Source: Dendrophyllia cribrosa (taxonomy: Eukaryota; Cnidaria; Anthozoa; Scleractinia; Dendrophylliidae). From it: a stretch of 64,000 bases of DNA. Made by a program: the position numbers and the translations under genes. The stretch is taken from contig JAJLRJ010000013.1 of the NCBI GenBank assembly GCA_024195265.1, positions 10,651,332 to 10,715,331 of the forward strand, in the 5' to 3' direction. Shown one piece after another: positions 1 to 11,869 of this stretch. Position 1 is the first letter of the stretch. Each line of letters begins with the position of its first letter. Under the pieces are notes generated by a model. That model was not told the DNA's origin. It did not search any database and saw nothing but the letters and a program-made list of their open reading frames with translations.

Positions 1-2860
1 CATATGATAGGTGCCAAAGTGTCCTCAGGGACTGAGCACATGTTTTATTTATCTTTTTACTTGTTAAGCTAGAGGCGGATCTAAGGAAGATGCCCGGGGA
101 CCTCGTCTCCTCGCGAATTGTTCCCTGTTCTTTTACAATAACATTACCGGGTCTAAGGGAGACGACAGTCCAATTGGAAGGAGGTAAGAGGGCTTGTCGG
201 ATCGATTCTGGTAAAATTTTTTCTAAAGTTCTTTAGTTTTTGGAATCACATGAAAGCACGGACGAGTGTTAAGATTCCAAAATATTAATGTTATCGATTC
301 GTATCAATATTCCAAAAAATTTATAACCGTTGTAGCTCACAAGGGACGACGGAAGCCCATAAAAGCTTCAAGTCTAACTGAGCTTGAGTTTTGAACTTCC
401 CTTTGCAATCACCGATCTCTTTGTCATTTCAGCGGGCTATAAATCTGGCTTAACAGTTTTAATTATAATCAACAAAAACTAAAAAAAAAAACAAGGTATA
501 ATCGTAGGTCTAAGATCGTCACTTATTAGATTACTAGTGTTTTGTAGTCCTAAGATAGTTTTTGTAGTTCCATTGTAGTTCAAGTGACGTTCACGTTCCC
601 GGCAAGCATGTTTACAAAGTTGACTTTTGTAAGCTTGAAAGTGGCTGTTAGTTTAGTCAAAATGTGGCGATTTTTCTGGGCAGTCCCACATCTCGTTGAA
701 AATACCGTACAATGGGTTCTCCTCCTGGTATCTCTTACCATCTTATTGCAGATACTAGCAACAACACCCGTGTTTACACTAGATCAGTCTATATTGGACA
801 GGCTTGAGTGTTAATCTGAACAAAAGCTGCAATTCACTTTAAAATTCAATTTTCTTATGTTTTGAACTGTAAGTAAAGGACGTACGCATTGCTGTGCACA
901 ATGCAAAGATCCTTGTCAATTTCTGTATCTAGTTTCCATTATTTTAATCCCTGCATAAAAATCCGAAGAAACCCAAAATGTGGATGAAAACATTCACGAA
1001 CAAAACAGCAGCGTGATCATCTTTCAGAATTGTTTTCATTTAACTTTGTTATTTTGGTTTTAAATACCTTACTGCAATAAGCCGAAAAAATCTGGTGTAA
1101 ACACGTGCTGGGGAAACCCAACGTTGTACAGTCAGCTTTCGCTATGCGAACACCTTGCTTTTGAATAACCAATCAGCGGCTAGTCCCAGCGAGTTTTGGT
1201 GGGCGAGTACTGAATTTTGAAATTTGATCAGTGTCTGGCCAACATCTTGATGACGTAGCTGGCGTCGGGGCTGACACCCACACCCTTGGCCGCGTGTTTA
1301 ACTCCCCCAATTCCGCGACTTTTAAAACACAGCGCTCGTTCGTTGCTAAAATACGCCTGCTCGCAGCCTATTCAATAACGAAAACTTCGTTTTCACGCAC
1401 GTGAATCAATATCCTAATGAATATGGTGCGGTGAAAATGACTCCTGCTACTTGCGGATTTTTTTTCTATAATTGTGGCCCCAAATAGATGCGTTATAGCG
1501 AAAGGTGACTGAGGTGTGAAGGACAATGGTATCTGAAATTCAGGAATCAAACATGTTTGCCAGAAGAGGCTTTTAGGAATGTAAGATTGCAATACTATCA
1601 TTACTTTTGGTATCTCGTTTCAACGGACACGAAGTCATATGTAACGACGGGAAAATGGTAGACGCGGTTAAGTGAGCTATAAATTGCTTTGTACGTTAAG
1701 AACTATCATTAAAGCCTGATTTAGACCTAAATAACTTATTGTGTTTTGTGTATGGATGTTGTCGTTCTTGTTAAAAATGCAATCACTCGAAAACATCAAA
1801 CCTAATGAAGAGGGCAGGTCGCGACCAACTTCAAAATGTGAAGTAACTTTTGGTTGTACACTGAACGTTTTTGGCTGATCATATGACTTGGCAGTGGATG
1901 CAAAAAAGTATTGGTTCTTAGTGCGTTGATTATTTCGCCAGTATATGAATGCGAAGAACGATATGCTTTGTGCGCATGCCCGAAACCAATACTTGCCGCG
2001 GAACACCCAGTTTACATACCACATCAAAGGTTATCCATGTGTTGTTTCTTGACTGCCCTGGAGTCTCTAAGCCGCATTTTTAGTCCAGGAGCCAGCTCCG
2101 AAAAAAAATCGATTTGTTGCACCCCCTGCTATACTTGTCTGAATAGTTGGGCCAGTGGGACATCACCCCGATGCTTTTTCTACCGGGTACCTTTTAGTCC
2201 CGCTTTGCTAATTATGCAAATTTTAATTATCTCATGGAGTTTTAAATAACCGTAAAGTGTAGAAAAAATTGGTCCAAATCCTCCAAACTTGGACACAGCA
2301 TTAAACATTAATCATTCTTACATTTAAGCATATTTTAAAGTTGTTTCCTTAGAAACTGTTGCTACGAGAGGCAATTAATTCAGATCGTAGAGTTACGTCA
2401 ATTTTCCATATGTTTCAAATGGAAAATGATTTTAGTAAAAGTTGTCTATCAGAGTTGTGTGGCACGATTTTATCACATTTTGTCAACTAAAGTGTTTTTA
2501 TATCTCCGTCTGCTATAAATAGACGTTCTTTACTACTTTTTCCAAGCGTCAAACCTCAACGTTTGGTCAACGGACGCTTCAAGACACGCCACAGTTGTTT
2601 ACGCTTTCTCGTATTGGTCACACATGAAAACTATAGTCCTTAATCTTATAGTTATTGCAATAACCATAGCTCCTAGAAGAGTAAGTAATGTCCAGGATTG
2701 CATGCAGAGGAGGCCACGCTACTCCATGATAGGCATCACAAAGTGTCCTCATCTATAAAAGTTCCCCATAACACACATAATTCTGTCACATATGAAGTAA
2801 TCTGAAAATGACAAATAACAGTCCTCCAAAACAAGCACCACTTTTATGAAATTTTCTAAT
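1..2860. repeat. Segmental duplication, copy 1
   Basis: This segment matches 16481-22550 almost base for base from its first base (offset 16480), and the match stops abruptly after 2860 (22550 in the other copy). The left limit is unknown because the window begins inside it. Differences: copy 2 has about 24 extra bases near 16637 and a 3.8 kb foldback insert at 17345-21156; copy 1 has about 630 bases (1034-1663) that copy 2 lacks. Short open frames inside it are kept in both copies only because the DNA is nearly identical; I recognise no protein. The stretch 2130-2250 resembles 5380-5460 in inverse orientation, so it also contains older repeats. Confidence 0.9.
1034..1663. other. Segment present only in duplication copy 1
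   Basis: Copy 2 runs directly from the sequence matching 1034 to that matching 1664, near 21353. The segment is either an insertion in copy 1 or a deletion from copy 2. It holds a CCAAT box (about 1170) and a GC-richer stretch (1250-1370). I see no clear terminal repeats or target duplication, so a deletion in copy 2 is as likely as an insertion here. No gene recognised. Confidence 0.6.
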
Positions 2861-3085
2861 CGTCATTCTCGTCATATCACTGGTCTCCTCTAAGCAGAGA
2901 GTGTTCTGACAGATTTCGTCGTTCATACACAAGCAGGCTTCTGTAAAGGGTATGCAGTTTGTCTTGCATTGACGGAAGTCGTCTTTCTTGCATGCTGAAC
3001 GGTTGAATTTACAGATTTTCAGCTCTAAAAGACTCGTCCGGTGGGATTTTCCGTCATCAATGCCTTCCCAATATGTTGTGACAGA
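2786..3085 (-). pseudogene. Possible cysteine-rich exon or relic, unrecognised
   Basis: On the minus strand an open frame without ATG runs from just after a possible AG acceptor (reading CTATAG, about 3086) to a TGA at 2786-2788. It encodes about 99 residues with nine cysteines, including spacings such as ACKKDDFRQCKTNC and ACLCMNDEIC, then a short hydrophobic stretch near the end (GGLLFVIF). The cysteine density suggests an extracellular disulphide-rich module, but I recognise no family. The last 25 codons lie inside the duplicated segment and the rest outside, so the duplication boundary cuts the frame. A chance open frame remains quite possible. Confidence 0.22.
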
Positions 3086-3089
3086 CTAT

Positions 3090-3907
3090 AGCTTCTGGAT
3101 GGAAGACGTTCGTTCTTTTCGTGTTTCTGACAGAACATCCAGTGCAAGGTCTGCTGTGGCGGCTCTATCATAACTGCCACTGGCGTAGAGAACGGAAAAG
3201 GTAATTCACAAGATCCCCATGGTGGGTGTTGTTGGAGGGATCTCATAGCTGTCCTGGGACCCTGGAACTACTGCATAGTGTCTTCAAGGCCTTTCCCTTT
3301 CCGATGGAAGATAACCCGCTCGTGTTGTCACATCGTTTGAGATTTGAGAGACTTAGAATCGCATCACACACTGCACTGACGAGCGTATTCTGGAGATTGT
3401 GGATAGGTATTAACGGATCTTGTATGTATTTATCTTAAAAGACAGCACGTTGCACAGCAGAGATGTAAAGAAGTACACGAAAAGCACTGCGAAATCTGTG
3501 TCACGGGACCGGATGACGGGTTTCTGAAGCGTGCTTAACATACAGAAGGGTTCTTGTATCTGCCTATTCGTAGTCGTTCGCAATTCTAAGCTCTGATAAG
3601 ACTGGCAAGGACGTATTATGGTTACACTACTTCACCTGCATTGTTGACCCTCACTCAACCCTTGAAGGAGAACCGCAGCCGGGTGACTGCCGTAGATTCC
3701 GGACACCTGAGCACAATGTCATACAGTCCACTTTCTTCAAACATTTTGCCAATCACAGCAAGTTAACTTAGCGCAACCTGAGAGCCTCAGTTCCAAACGC
3801 ATAACAATATTTTTCCTGAGCTTTAGAGTAAATGACCTAGACAAAGGTAATGACGCTGTGTTTCTGTTATAGGCTGACCATCATGTTCTGGGCATTCTTC
3901 ATTGACG

Positions 3908-3939
<32 letters not shown>

Positions 3940-4220
3940 ATTATCTCGATAGAATGGCGACATTGATCGGGAAAAGTGTCAAAAAGCAATTTCCGGCCAA
4001 TGTCAGCGCTTTCTGGAACACTCTACAGCATTTGCTTGCAATATATAGCTGAAGTTTTGAAAACGTGGTCAACAAAAATTACAGCAATTTCACTACAACT
4101 AGCCCAAACAAGGGTTTTTATGACCCCGATCAGCCCGAAAATCACAGAGAAGAGAGAAAAGAGGAAAAGGGAGCGAGAGGGAGAGAAAATAAAGACTAGG
4201 AACAGTCTTTAGTTTTTATA
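3090..4220. other. No gene recognised; TA microsatellite at 3908-3940
   Basis: Short frames occur on both strands without a recognisable domain. A (TA)n run occupies about 3908-3940. The purine-rich stretch 4145-4200 is low complexity. Confidence 0.5.
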
Positions 4221-4222
4221 TA

Positions 4223-4613
4223 CAGCTATTTCAATTAACGTTGTCGGATGAAAAAGCTTAAAGCCAAGACCGCAAAGTAATGTGGGGTTTTTCTACATAA
4301 ATTTACCAAGGCATGTTTTCGCTCATTAAACCTATTGTTTTGTGCCGTTCTCTCTGCCGTCGACGTTATGACTCCTTAAGCTCCCTAATGCTTTAATCTC
4401 TCCACACTGTCAAAGAAAGGAACGCTTCGATCGAAGGCAATAAGATTCGCGTCTGTTTTTGTTTCGCAAGAACACGGAGACAAACGTCATTTTCCCGTCG
4501 CACCCGCACTGCCAACCGGATAATAGAATGTCTATTGACAACTACCATACCACCTTGCGGCCTTGGCTTGTAGGCTTTGAGCTTTCATCCGACAACGTTA
4601 ATTGAAATAGCTG
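4223..4613. mobile_element. MITE with TA target duplication, first of a tandem pair
   Basis: The ends are inverted repeats beginning CAGCTATTTCAATTAACG and continuing through GTTGTCGGATGAAA and the AAGCCAAGACCG region. TA flanks both sides (4221-4222 and 4614-4615). No transposase is present, which fits a non-autonomous Tc1/mariner-like element. The interior (about 4305-4395) resembles 38990-39070, so it seems to have absorbed part of another repeat. Confidence 0.8.
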
Positions 4614-4617
4614 TATA

Positions 4618-4772
4618 CAGCTATTTCAATAAACGTTGTCGGATGAAAGCTTAAAGCCAAGACGGCACGGTGGTATGGGTTAGGGTTAAAAGCCATTGAA
4701 TAAAAATCCCATACTACCTTACGGTCTTGGCTTTTCGCCTTTTTCAACCGACAACGTTAATTGAAATAGCTG
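4618..4772. mobile_element. MITE of the same family, second of the pair
   Basis: It has the same CAGCTATTTCAAT termini as the neighbouring copy and starts four bases beyond it, with TA at 4616-4617 and 4773-4774. It is only 155 bp, probably an internal deletion derivative. The left TIR differs at one position (AATAAACG against AATTAACG). Confidence 0.8.
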
Positions 4773-4774
4773 TA

Positions 4775-5630
4775 TATACGTGTGTGTTAATGAATAAAAG
4801 TTAACGAGTACAGATGTACATATAGACAAAATTAACGCTTTAAAACTGCAACTGAAAACTTAACAACAATTGATTTTGATTTGAACTGAATTTAAATGCA
4901 TTTCTAATTCGCTTCCAAGTTAATATTCTAAAGATAACTATGGAAACAAGATATATTGCAATGCATTCAAACCAAAAAAAAAAACAGTTAAGTTGATTCT
5001 TGCTATCTGTGTTGTTTCTGCTTGCTCTTGCTGGAGCTGTGGTTACTGCAATCTTTTCGGGGAAGTTCTAGTTTTCATGTGTGATCAATACGGAAACTAA
5101 AAAACAGCAGTGGTGCGTCTTGAAAAGAGTTCTCGGGGATTTGAAGCTTGAAAACAATTAAGTAGGGCATTTCAGTTGACAAAATGGGACAAAATCCGTA
5201 CGTCATTTCCCTTTCGAGCATAGAAAATTGCTATAATTAGATTAATCTTGTCTCCTGGTAACAGTTACTAAATCAAAGAATGACGTATGTTTGATGCTAT
5301 GTCCAAGTTTGGCTTATTTGGACCACATATTAAACACTTTACCATTAATTTAAAATCCCTTTCAGAATTCAAATTTGTATATTAATTAGCGAAGTGCGGC
5401 AAAAAAGGTACCCGATAAAAGATAACTGACCTCATATCGGGGTCATGTCCCGCTGGTCTATCAATAAAAGATCTCATTCTATGTTCCATAGATATTGTGT
5501 TATCATTTTTTTGCTATTCAGACGAAATTCATTTTCAACGAAATTCATTTTCTAGGCCTTTTTTCAGACTAATAGAGCTCCTAGACTATTTAGCCTGTTT
5601 CCAATATTTTACGGCTGTCGTATTCATTAC
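4775..5630. other. No gene recognised; divergent dispersed repeat at 5281-5460
   Basis: AT-rich spacer. About 5281-5460 is the reverse-strand relative of 2130-2280: both contain a GGTACC-centred stretch followed by GCTAATTA and a CCCCGAT box. It is an old, undated repeat copy. Confidence 0.4.
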
Positions 5631-5639
5631 CCTCTCCAA

Positions 5640-7660
5640 CGGAAGACTTATGCAACATCACCTTGACAGAAGAACTGATGTTGCAACAAAGGATAGAAGA
5701 TCTGAGAATTGAAACAGAGGTAGCGAAAGCTAAAGGTGTACAGCGAACATCAGCAACAATTTTCATTCAATCTCACCTCGTGAGCTGCCAACATCAACTT
5801 CACAAGTAGTGAAAGAAAATTGAGTGCAAATTTACCAATGGTCTACCCAGAGGCCAAACGTTCTCCGCTGGACCAGAAAGCGACGGAATTCTCGCCCATC
5901 TCTGTGAGTCACTCTGAGCTGAAGGTATGGATGATGGATTAATTGAAAAAAGCTCGGATCCGAGTCCCAAGAATGTTAGTCAAATGGTTGATGTTCAGAC
6001 GTTGCAACAGCCGCAAAACCAACAACTTCAAGAATTAATGAAGTAACAACAGCAACAAACACTAGCTCTGACTTTGCCGTAGCTGGAAGTTTCCGTGTTC
6101 TCGGGTAATCCCGTTGAGTACTCTGACTTTGTGCGAGCATTCCAAAAATCCATCGAATTGAAAACAGCAACCCTAGCACACGATTGTATTATCTAGTACA
6201 ATACACCTCAGGCCAGGTTAAGGTTACAGTGTACCTTCAGATCGAAAATTTATTGAATTTTTTTTTTGGCGTCAAAATAAAGTTTACAGAATGAACTTTC
6301 ATCCAAAAAAAAAATATCGAAAAATAGTGAAAATTGACGGAGAAATGACGGTATAACTTTTGTGGGCGGAGTTTGTTTATGAAGCGATATGTTTTTCTAA
6401 GCGCTGTTTTCTCAAAGTTAATTTTTCGCTTGTAGGGGACACTTTAAAGAGCTACAACTCAAAGGGAATTTGTTCGATTTTCCTCAAATTTGAACACAAG
6501 CTAGTCTAACATATAATCAACAAAATTATATCGGCGAATTTTTTATTTCCGAAAACTTTTTCGTCAAGAGCCATTTCCATGCGAACACTCCAACTTTTTT
6601 TCTCCCTTTTTCGAAAATATTCTGTAACTTTTCACTGCCATTAAATATGGGAAATCGCCGACACGTTTTTTTAGCGCTTCGTGTCCGGAAACCCGAGAAC
6701 AAATCAAATTAGCAAAATACAATAATCGCTTTGAGTTATAGCGTTTTAAAGCTGATTCGGACGTTCGAATTTAGCCGTCGTAAAAATTTCGACAATTCAT
6801 TTTATTACCAAATGGTTTCCATATTTAGATAGCCAGCTCTATAAGCTTTTAATTAATTTGATATCTGGGTTTAGGTATATTAAGTGTAATCTCAAGACGC
6901 TAGAGCTGTTATACTGGAGACACCCCCGAAGGTACACGGTAACCTTAAGGGATTAATGCGAAGTTGTCTCTCAATGATCCGGAAGAGGGATATGAGACCG
7001 CGAGATCACTCCTCAGGAACTGCTATCGCCAGAACTATAGGATAGCTTCTGCACTTATAGGCCGAATTACCAAAGTGCCTCAGATCAAGGCAGAGGATGG
7101 GCTAGCACTCCAAAGCAGTTTTTCCGTCATGCTTGCAAGTTGCAAGAACGCGTTGAAGGAAATCTGATATCTGAATCAACTAGAGCATCCGAAGCTCTGC
7201 AAAGGAAAATTGAAAGATTCCCTTTGGTCACAAGCAGAAATGGCGCGACAAAGCAGATATAATTACAAAGGAAAGAAACAGAGAGGTTACCATTCAGGAC
7301 ATTGCGGAGGTTGTCGCAATTAAGGCTAGAGTAGTCCATCACCAAGTGTTTGGGAACGTCTATACCAGCGATCCATAGACCAATGGTGTACACAATGATT
7401 CTAGAAAAAAACTCAGGGCCCCCATGAGAACGCCCAAGGGCATGTCAGTGTCATGCTCCAAAGTAAGTTTTTGCCAGTTTTCTAACTGCAAACTCAGTCA
7501 CTTCAAGCATTCTACTTGTCTTCATCCTAAGAACAATACACCAGATGAGAAGGAAGCCATGTTATTAACACTTGCATCTGTACCTGAAGGTGGCCGCCAG
7601 ACCTCCGCAACTCAAAGGAGTACAGGTAAGACCCGTGTAAATAGGATACTGTTTGAATGA
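5640..7660 (+). pseudogene. Decayed BEL/Pao-type retrotransposon gag, interrupted
   Basis: Frames here read like the gag of BEL/Pao LTR retrotransposons (DUF1759 type). Near 5650-5740 there is a glutamine/glutamate-rich helix. About 6070-6180 carries the recognisable VFSGNPVEYSDFVRAF block. After a frameshift, the LYYLVQYTSG block (6185-6215) leads into the insertion at 6222-6944. It resumes at 6955-7170 with the [20 protein letters not shown] and [19 protein letters not shown] blocks, then a frame-shifted remainder to about 7400. A cysteine/histidine-rich stretch near 7450-7530 may be a zinc-knuckle relic. There are several stops and frameshifts, including a TAG just before the VFSG block. 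No pol domain or LTR is visible nearby, so it is a fragment with no plausible function. Confidence 0.75.
6222..6944. mobile_element. TTAA-flanked element inserted in the gag relic
   Basis: The termini are inverted repeats of GGTTACAGTGTACCTTC (right end GGTTACCGTGTACCTTC on the other strand), flanked on both sides by TTAA (6218-6221 and 6945-6948). Removing 6222-6944 plus one TTAA rejoins the gag reading frame across the site. A TTAA duplication is the hallmark of piggyBac and Kolobok elements. The 723-bp interior has no transposase and looks non-autonomous. Confidence 0.85.
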
Positions 7661-9365
7661 GATTTGGTTTGTAGAAGTTTGCACTGACAATTGCAAAGTT
7701 TTTTTATTTATTAACTATTTATTTCTTTATCTTTACAATTGATCTTCCTGGCAAAAGTACAGGATATCAAGGGAAAAATGTTTTATACAGAACGCAACTT
7801 TTAAGACCCATTCCTTAATACGTTTACCCAACTCCAATGGAGTGTGCGATTAAAGCAATGGACAAATTATAAACACGGACTTTGCTTTTTAGGCTGGCAT
7901 GGTCATGGGTAGTCACCTTTATTTAATGGAAACAACAAAATGTATCTTTGTACAATTTGTTGCCGTGTCACTACTCTCTATGTGAATGTTTTTCCCTATT
8001 GTATTCGAAACCTTTATAATTTTTAGTAATTAAAATATTCAACATCTTTGGCTAGGTTTTAAATATCAGCTTTTAATGTTAGAGTCCTTTACTTAACAAC
8101 CACAATATATTCCATTTATTTATCAAACTAGAATATGTGTTTATATGTCAATATTATGTTTCCTTTTTGTCATCTTAACAATGTTGTTTATTAGCGGCTT
8201 CAGTAATTAAAAGAAGTGGCAGTTATTATATCGTCATATTCTCGGGATATTTTCAGTTGAGAACCATACAATCCAAGTCTTGTTTTGTTTACATCAAATC
8301 GCTTTTCAACCTATGAAATTAATGAACAAACACATACAAATGGACAACAAAATCTTCTTTTGAAAAAATGTATTTAAAAAAATAAATAACCTGATTTGCC
8401 AAAAGCAGTTATTGTAAAATTTGACGTCTACAGAGGTCCGTCTCTCAGTCACAGTCTTCAAGGAAGAAACAGCGTGACATTTGCGTTACTTTTTGTTCAT
8501 ATTTACATACATGCAAATTTATAATTCAACACATTGATACACTGCCCAAATATGGTCAAAAAGTTATCGATATGCGTTATGTCTACATGACGTATAACCA
8601 GCGATGGCGGTAAATTTCGCATTTTGAAGGAAAGTGAAAATGACTGCTGCCTGCAATTTCGTGTTTTTGGGCGAAAACGTGCGTGAACTATTAGTTAAAA
8701 AAGGGAAAAGAAAAAAAGAGAAGAAAAGAAAAGAAAAGAGAAAAAATATTGTTCACATGATTGGACAAAAAAGGCGCGAAATTTTCGCGTTGTCGCGGTC
8801 GCAGTGTTGTTTCTTGGCGTAGCTGAATGAAAACTGGTTCATAGTTTAACCGCTCGACAAGGAGTGAACGAAGGAGCACAATTTTCGTAAAATTCCTTTG
8901 GTAATGACCTCTGGAATATGGTATAGACTTGATACTTCCTCAGAAAAGTTTCTTATCTCGTCATTACGGCTGTGGGAGCTAAAAAACGAGCAAGCTTGTC
9001 AAGCTTGTAAACAACATTGATCGACTCAGCTTGTACTTCGATGTTTGAAAATTTGGTGCTGATGGAAGGGAATAAAAAGCCAAATCAACTACAGGTACGA
9101 TGTTTTAACCGTTTCTTGTATCCTTTAGCTGTGAATTTTTGTAAGACATAAGCTTACTGTCCACGCTGCAGTTCTTTCCGACTTTTCGCCGAGCTGTTTA
9201 GGTTCGTAGCCGTGTTTTTGTTCAATTTGTTTTGATTCTGAATTGAACTTTTTAAGATACGAAACACTTGTAACTAAGACATTCTATGCCATTTTACTGT
9301 GTTTTAATTCTTGTGGTCACTACTCTGTCCCGTTCTTTGAGTAGACGAAAGCTCTTCGTAGAATT
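7660..9365. other. No gene recognised; AT-rich spacer
   Basis: No recognisable protein or TIR. A purine-rich (AAAAG)n-like stretch lies at 8697-8745 and explains the lysine-rich and phenylalanine-rich frames there. Confidence 0.5.
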
Positions 9366-9367
9366 AA

Positions 9368-9823
9368 AGTGCCTATAACCCCTAGAAAGTTATTTTCAGA
9401 ACCAACTCTATGTACATTGAATAGTTGAATGGTAAAATATTTCTGGTTTTGAACGTCGCGTTTGTGAGTTATAGAGATTTGAATTTACAAAATGCTAATT
9501 AGATGACGTCAACCCGGGAATCATTTATTATACAACTACTTGTTTTCACGTCCAAGTCATATTTTTTACGAATCAATCGACTATCCACAGTTTATTTTTA
9601 GCATTTATCAAATTAATTATCTTCAAGCTGTAAACTGCGCATTGTAAATTGGTGTAGAAATAATGGCAAATTCCCGGGTTGACGTCATCTAATTAGCATT
9701 TTGTAAATTCAAACCTCTATAACTCACAAACGCGACGTTCAAAACCAGAAATATTTTACCATTCAACTATTCGATGCACATAGAGTTGATTCTGAAAATA
9801 ACTTTCTAGGGGTTATAGGCACT
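9368..9823. mobile_element. MITE family A, copy 1 (TTAA-flanked)
   Basis: The inverted termini start AGTGCCTATAACCCC and run about 150 bp, including a TGACGTCA-like box and CTAATTAGCATTTTG. TTAA lies on both sides (9364-9367 and 9824-9827). No coding capacity. The same family occurs at 10688-11143 and as an older copy at 44886-45820. Confidence 0.85.
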
Positions 9824-10687
9824 TTAAGCTTAACTCTCAACTGATTGTGTACGCTAAATTAATTTTTATAGCTTGGCAAAAGTTTCGGAATTCGCTGCGT
9901 GTTGTTTAAGAAATGGTGCGAGGTAAAATATTGTTGTTAGCCTTTTTACTTAATGAAAGGTTGTATATGTCAATGAATTTTTTCTCGAAACTGTGATTTG
10001 TTATCAATTTGTTGAATTATAAAACAGTTATAGTGTTCAAGCTTGCACAATATTGACAAAGGCGCCACTTTCATTCATGATATGTGATGTTGCAAGTTTC
10101 GCGCGGTAAAACATATGTAAGCTTTTTTCTAAATAAAAGGCTTGTCGGCGATATTTTTTCTTCAAACAGTGCTTTGTTATCAATGTGTTGAATTATAAAA
10201 CTATTATAGCGCGAAAGCGCGCGTGATATCGCCTAATTTTAGCCGACTCGGCCTACGGCCTCGTCGGCTAAGTATTAGGCGATATCACGCGCGCTTTCGC
10301 GCTATAATAGTTTTATAATTCAACACATTGATAACAAAGCACTGTTTGAAGAAAAAATATCGCCGACAAGCCTTTTATTTAGAAAAAAGCTTACATATGT
10401 TTTACCGCGCGAAACTTGCAACATCACATATCATGAATGAAAGTGGCGCCTTTGTCAATATTGTGCAAGCTTGAACACTATAACTGTTTTATAATTCAAC
10501 AAATTGATAACAAATCACAGTTTCGAGAAAAAATTCATTGACATATACAACCTTTCATTAAGTAAAAAGGCTAACAACAATATTTTACCTCGCACCATTT
10601 CTTAAACAACACGCAGCGAATTCCGAAACTTTTGCCAAGCTATAAAAATTAATTTAGCGTACACAATCAGTTGAGAGTTAAGCTTAA

Positions 10688-11143
10688 AGTGCCTATAACC
10701 CCTAGAAAGTTATTTTCAGAATCAACTCTATGTGCATCGAATAGTTGAATGGTAAAATATTTCTGGTTTTGAACGTCGCGTTTGTGAGTTATAGAGGTTT
10801 GAATTTACAAAATGCTAATTAGATGACGTCAACCCGGGAATCATTTATTATACAACTACTTGTTTTCACGTCCAAGTCATATTTTTTACGAATCAATCGA
10901 CTATCCACAGTTTATTTTTAGCATTTATCAAATTAATTATCTTCAAGCTGTAAACTGCGCATTGTAAATTGGTGTAGAAATAATGGCAAATTCCCGGGTT
11001 GACGTCATCTAATTAGCATTTTGTAAATTCAAACCTCTATAACTCACAAACGCGACGTTCAAAACCAGAAATATTTTACCATTCAACTATTCGATGCACA
11101 TAGAGTTGATTCTGAAAATAACTTTCTAGGGGTTATAGGCACT
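10688..11143. mobile_element. MITE family A, copy 2 (TTAA-flanked)
   Basis: Almost identical to 9368-9823. It sits at the exact centre of a palindrome: outside its TTAA sites, the left flank GAGAGTTAAGC is the reverse complement of the right flank GCTTAACTCTC. Confidence 0.85.
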
Positions 11144-11683
11144 TTAAGCTTAACTCTCAACTGATTGTGTACGCTAAATTAATTTTTATAGCTTGGCAAA
11201 AGTTTCGGAATTCGCTGCGTGTTGTTTAAGAAATGGTGCGAGGTAAAATATTGTTGTTAGCCTTTTTACTTAATGAAAGGTTGTATATGTCAATGAATTT
11301 TTTCTCGAAACTGTGATTTGTTATCAATTTGTTGAATTATAAAACAGTTATAGTGTTCAAGCTTGCACAATATTGACAAAGGCGCCACTTTCATTCATGA
11401 TATGTGATGTTGCAAGTTTCGCGCGGTAAAACATATGTAAGCTTTTTTCTAAATAAAAGGCTTGTCGGCGATATTTTTTCTTCAAACAGTGCTTTGTTAT
11501 CAATGTGTTGAATTATAAAACTATTATAGCGCGAAAGCGCGCGTGATATCGCCTAATACTTAGCCGACGAGGCCGTAGGCCGAGTCGGCTAAAATTAGGC
11601 GATATCACGCAAGCTTGAGCGCTATAATAGTTAAATATCAAGCGAATAACATTAAATATTTGACAAACAGCAGCACAGATGTA

Positions 11684-11857
11684 ATAGGCCATTTCCGAGT
11701 TACGTTGTGCCTCGTTGTCAAAGCGAGGCTAGATGCATAACCTTTCATATGGAAATGAGTTTTTATTCAAATGCAAATAAAACTCATTTCCATATCAAAG
11801 GTTGTGCACCTAGCCTCGCTTTGACAATGAGGCAAACGTAACTCGGAAATGGCCTAT
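11684..11857. mobile_element. Palindromic MITE with TA duplication
   Basis: Inverted arms of about 80 bp begin ATAGGCCATTTCCGAG and meet near 11765-11780. TA flanks both sides (11682-11683 and 11858-11859). Non-coding, Tc1/mariner-like. Confidence 0.85.
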
Positions 11858-11869
11858 TAGGATGATGTG

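Larger units (their letters stand above)
9368..11640. repeat. Near-perfect inverted tandem array (foldback array)
   Basis: The array reads A-B-c-B'-A-B-c'-partial B'. A is a 456-bp MITE (9368-9823 and 10688-11143). B (about 9828-10236) is the reverse complement of B' (about 10275-10683) and is repeated at 11148-11556. The short core c (about 10237-10274) is followed 1320 bases later by its exact reverse complement c'. Direct copies at offset 1320 are almost identical. The segment can therefore fold into very long hairpins. The arms contain no coding sequence. The near-identity suggests very recent formation, gene conversion, or an assembly error. Confidence 0.9.

Noticed and set aside
584..814. 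76-residue frame repeated at 17086-17316
   Set aside because: It is shared only because both lie in the duplicated segment. It starts at GTG, has no recognisable domain and shows no sign of coding constraint.
1677..2249. Overlapping frames of 116 and 112 residues on opposite strands, also at 21367-21939
   Set aside because: They are conserved through recent duplication, overlap each other and include a dispersed repeat. No domain recognised.
4676..4690. Telomere-like TTAGGG words, also CTAACCCTAACCCT near 43735
   Set aside because: Only one or two units each, with no array.
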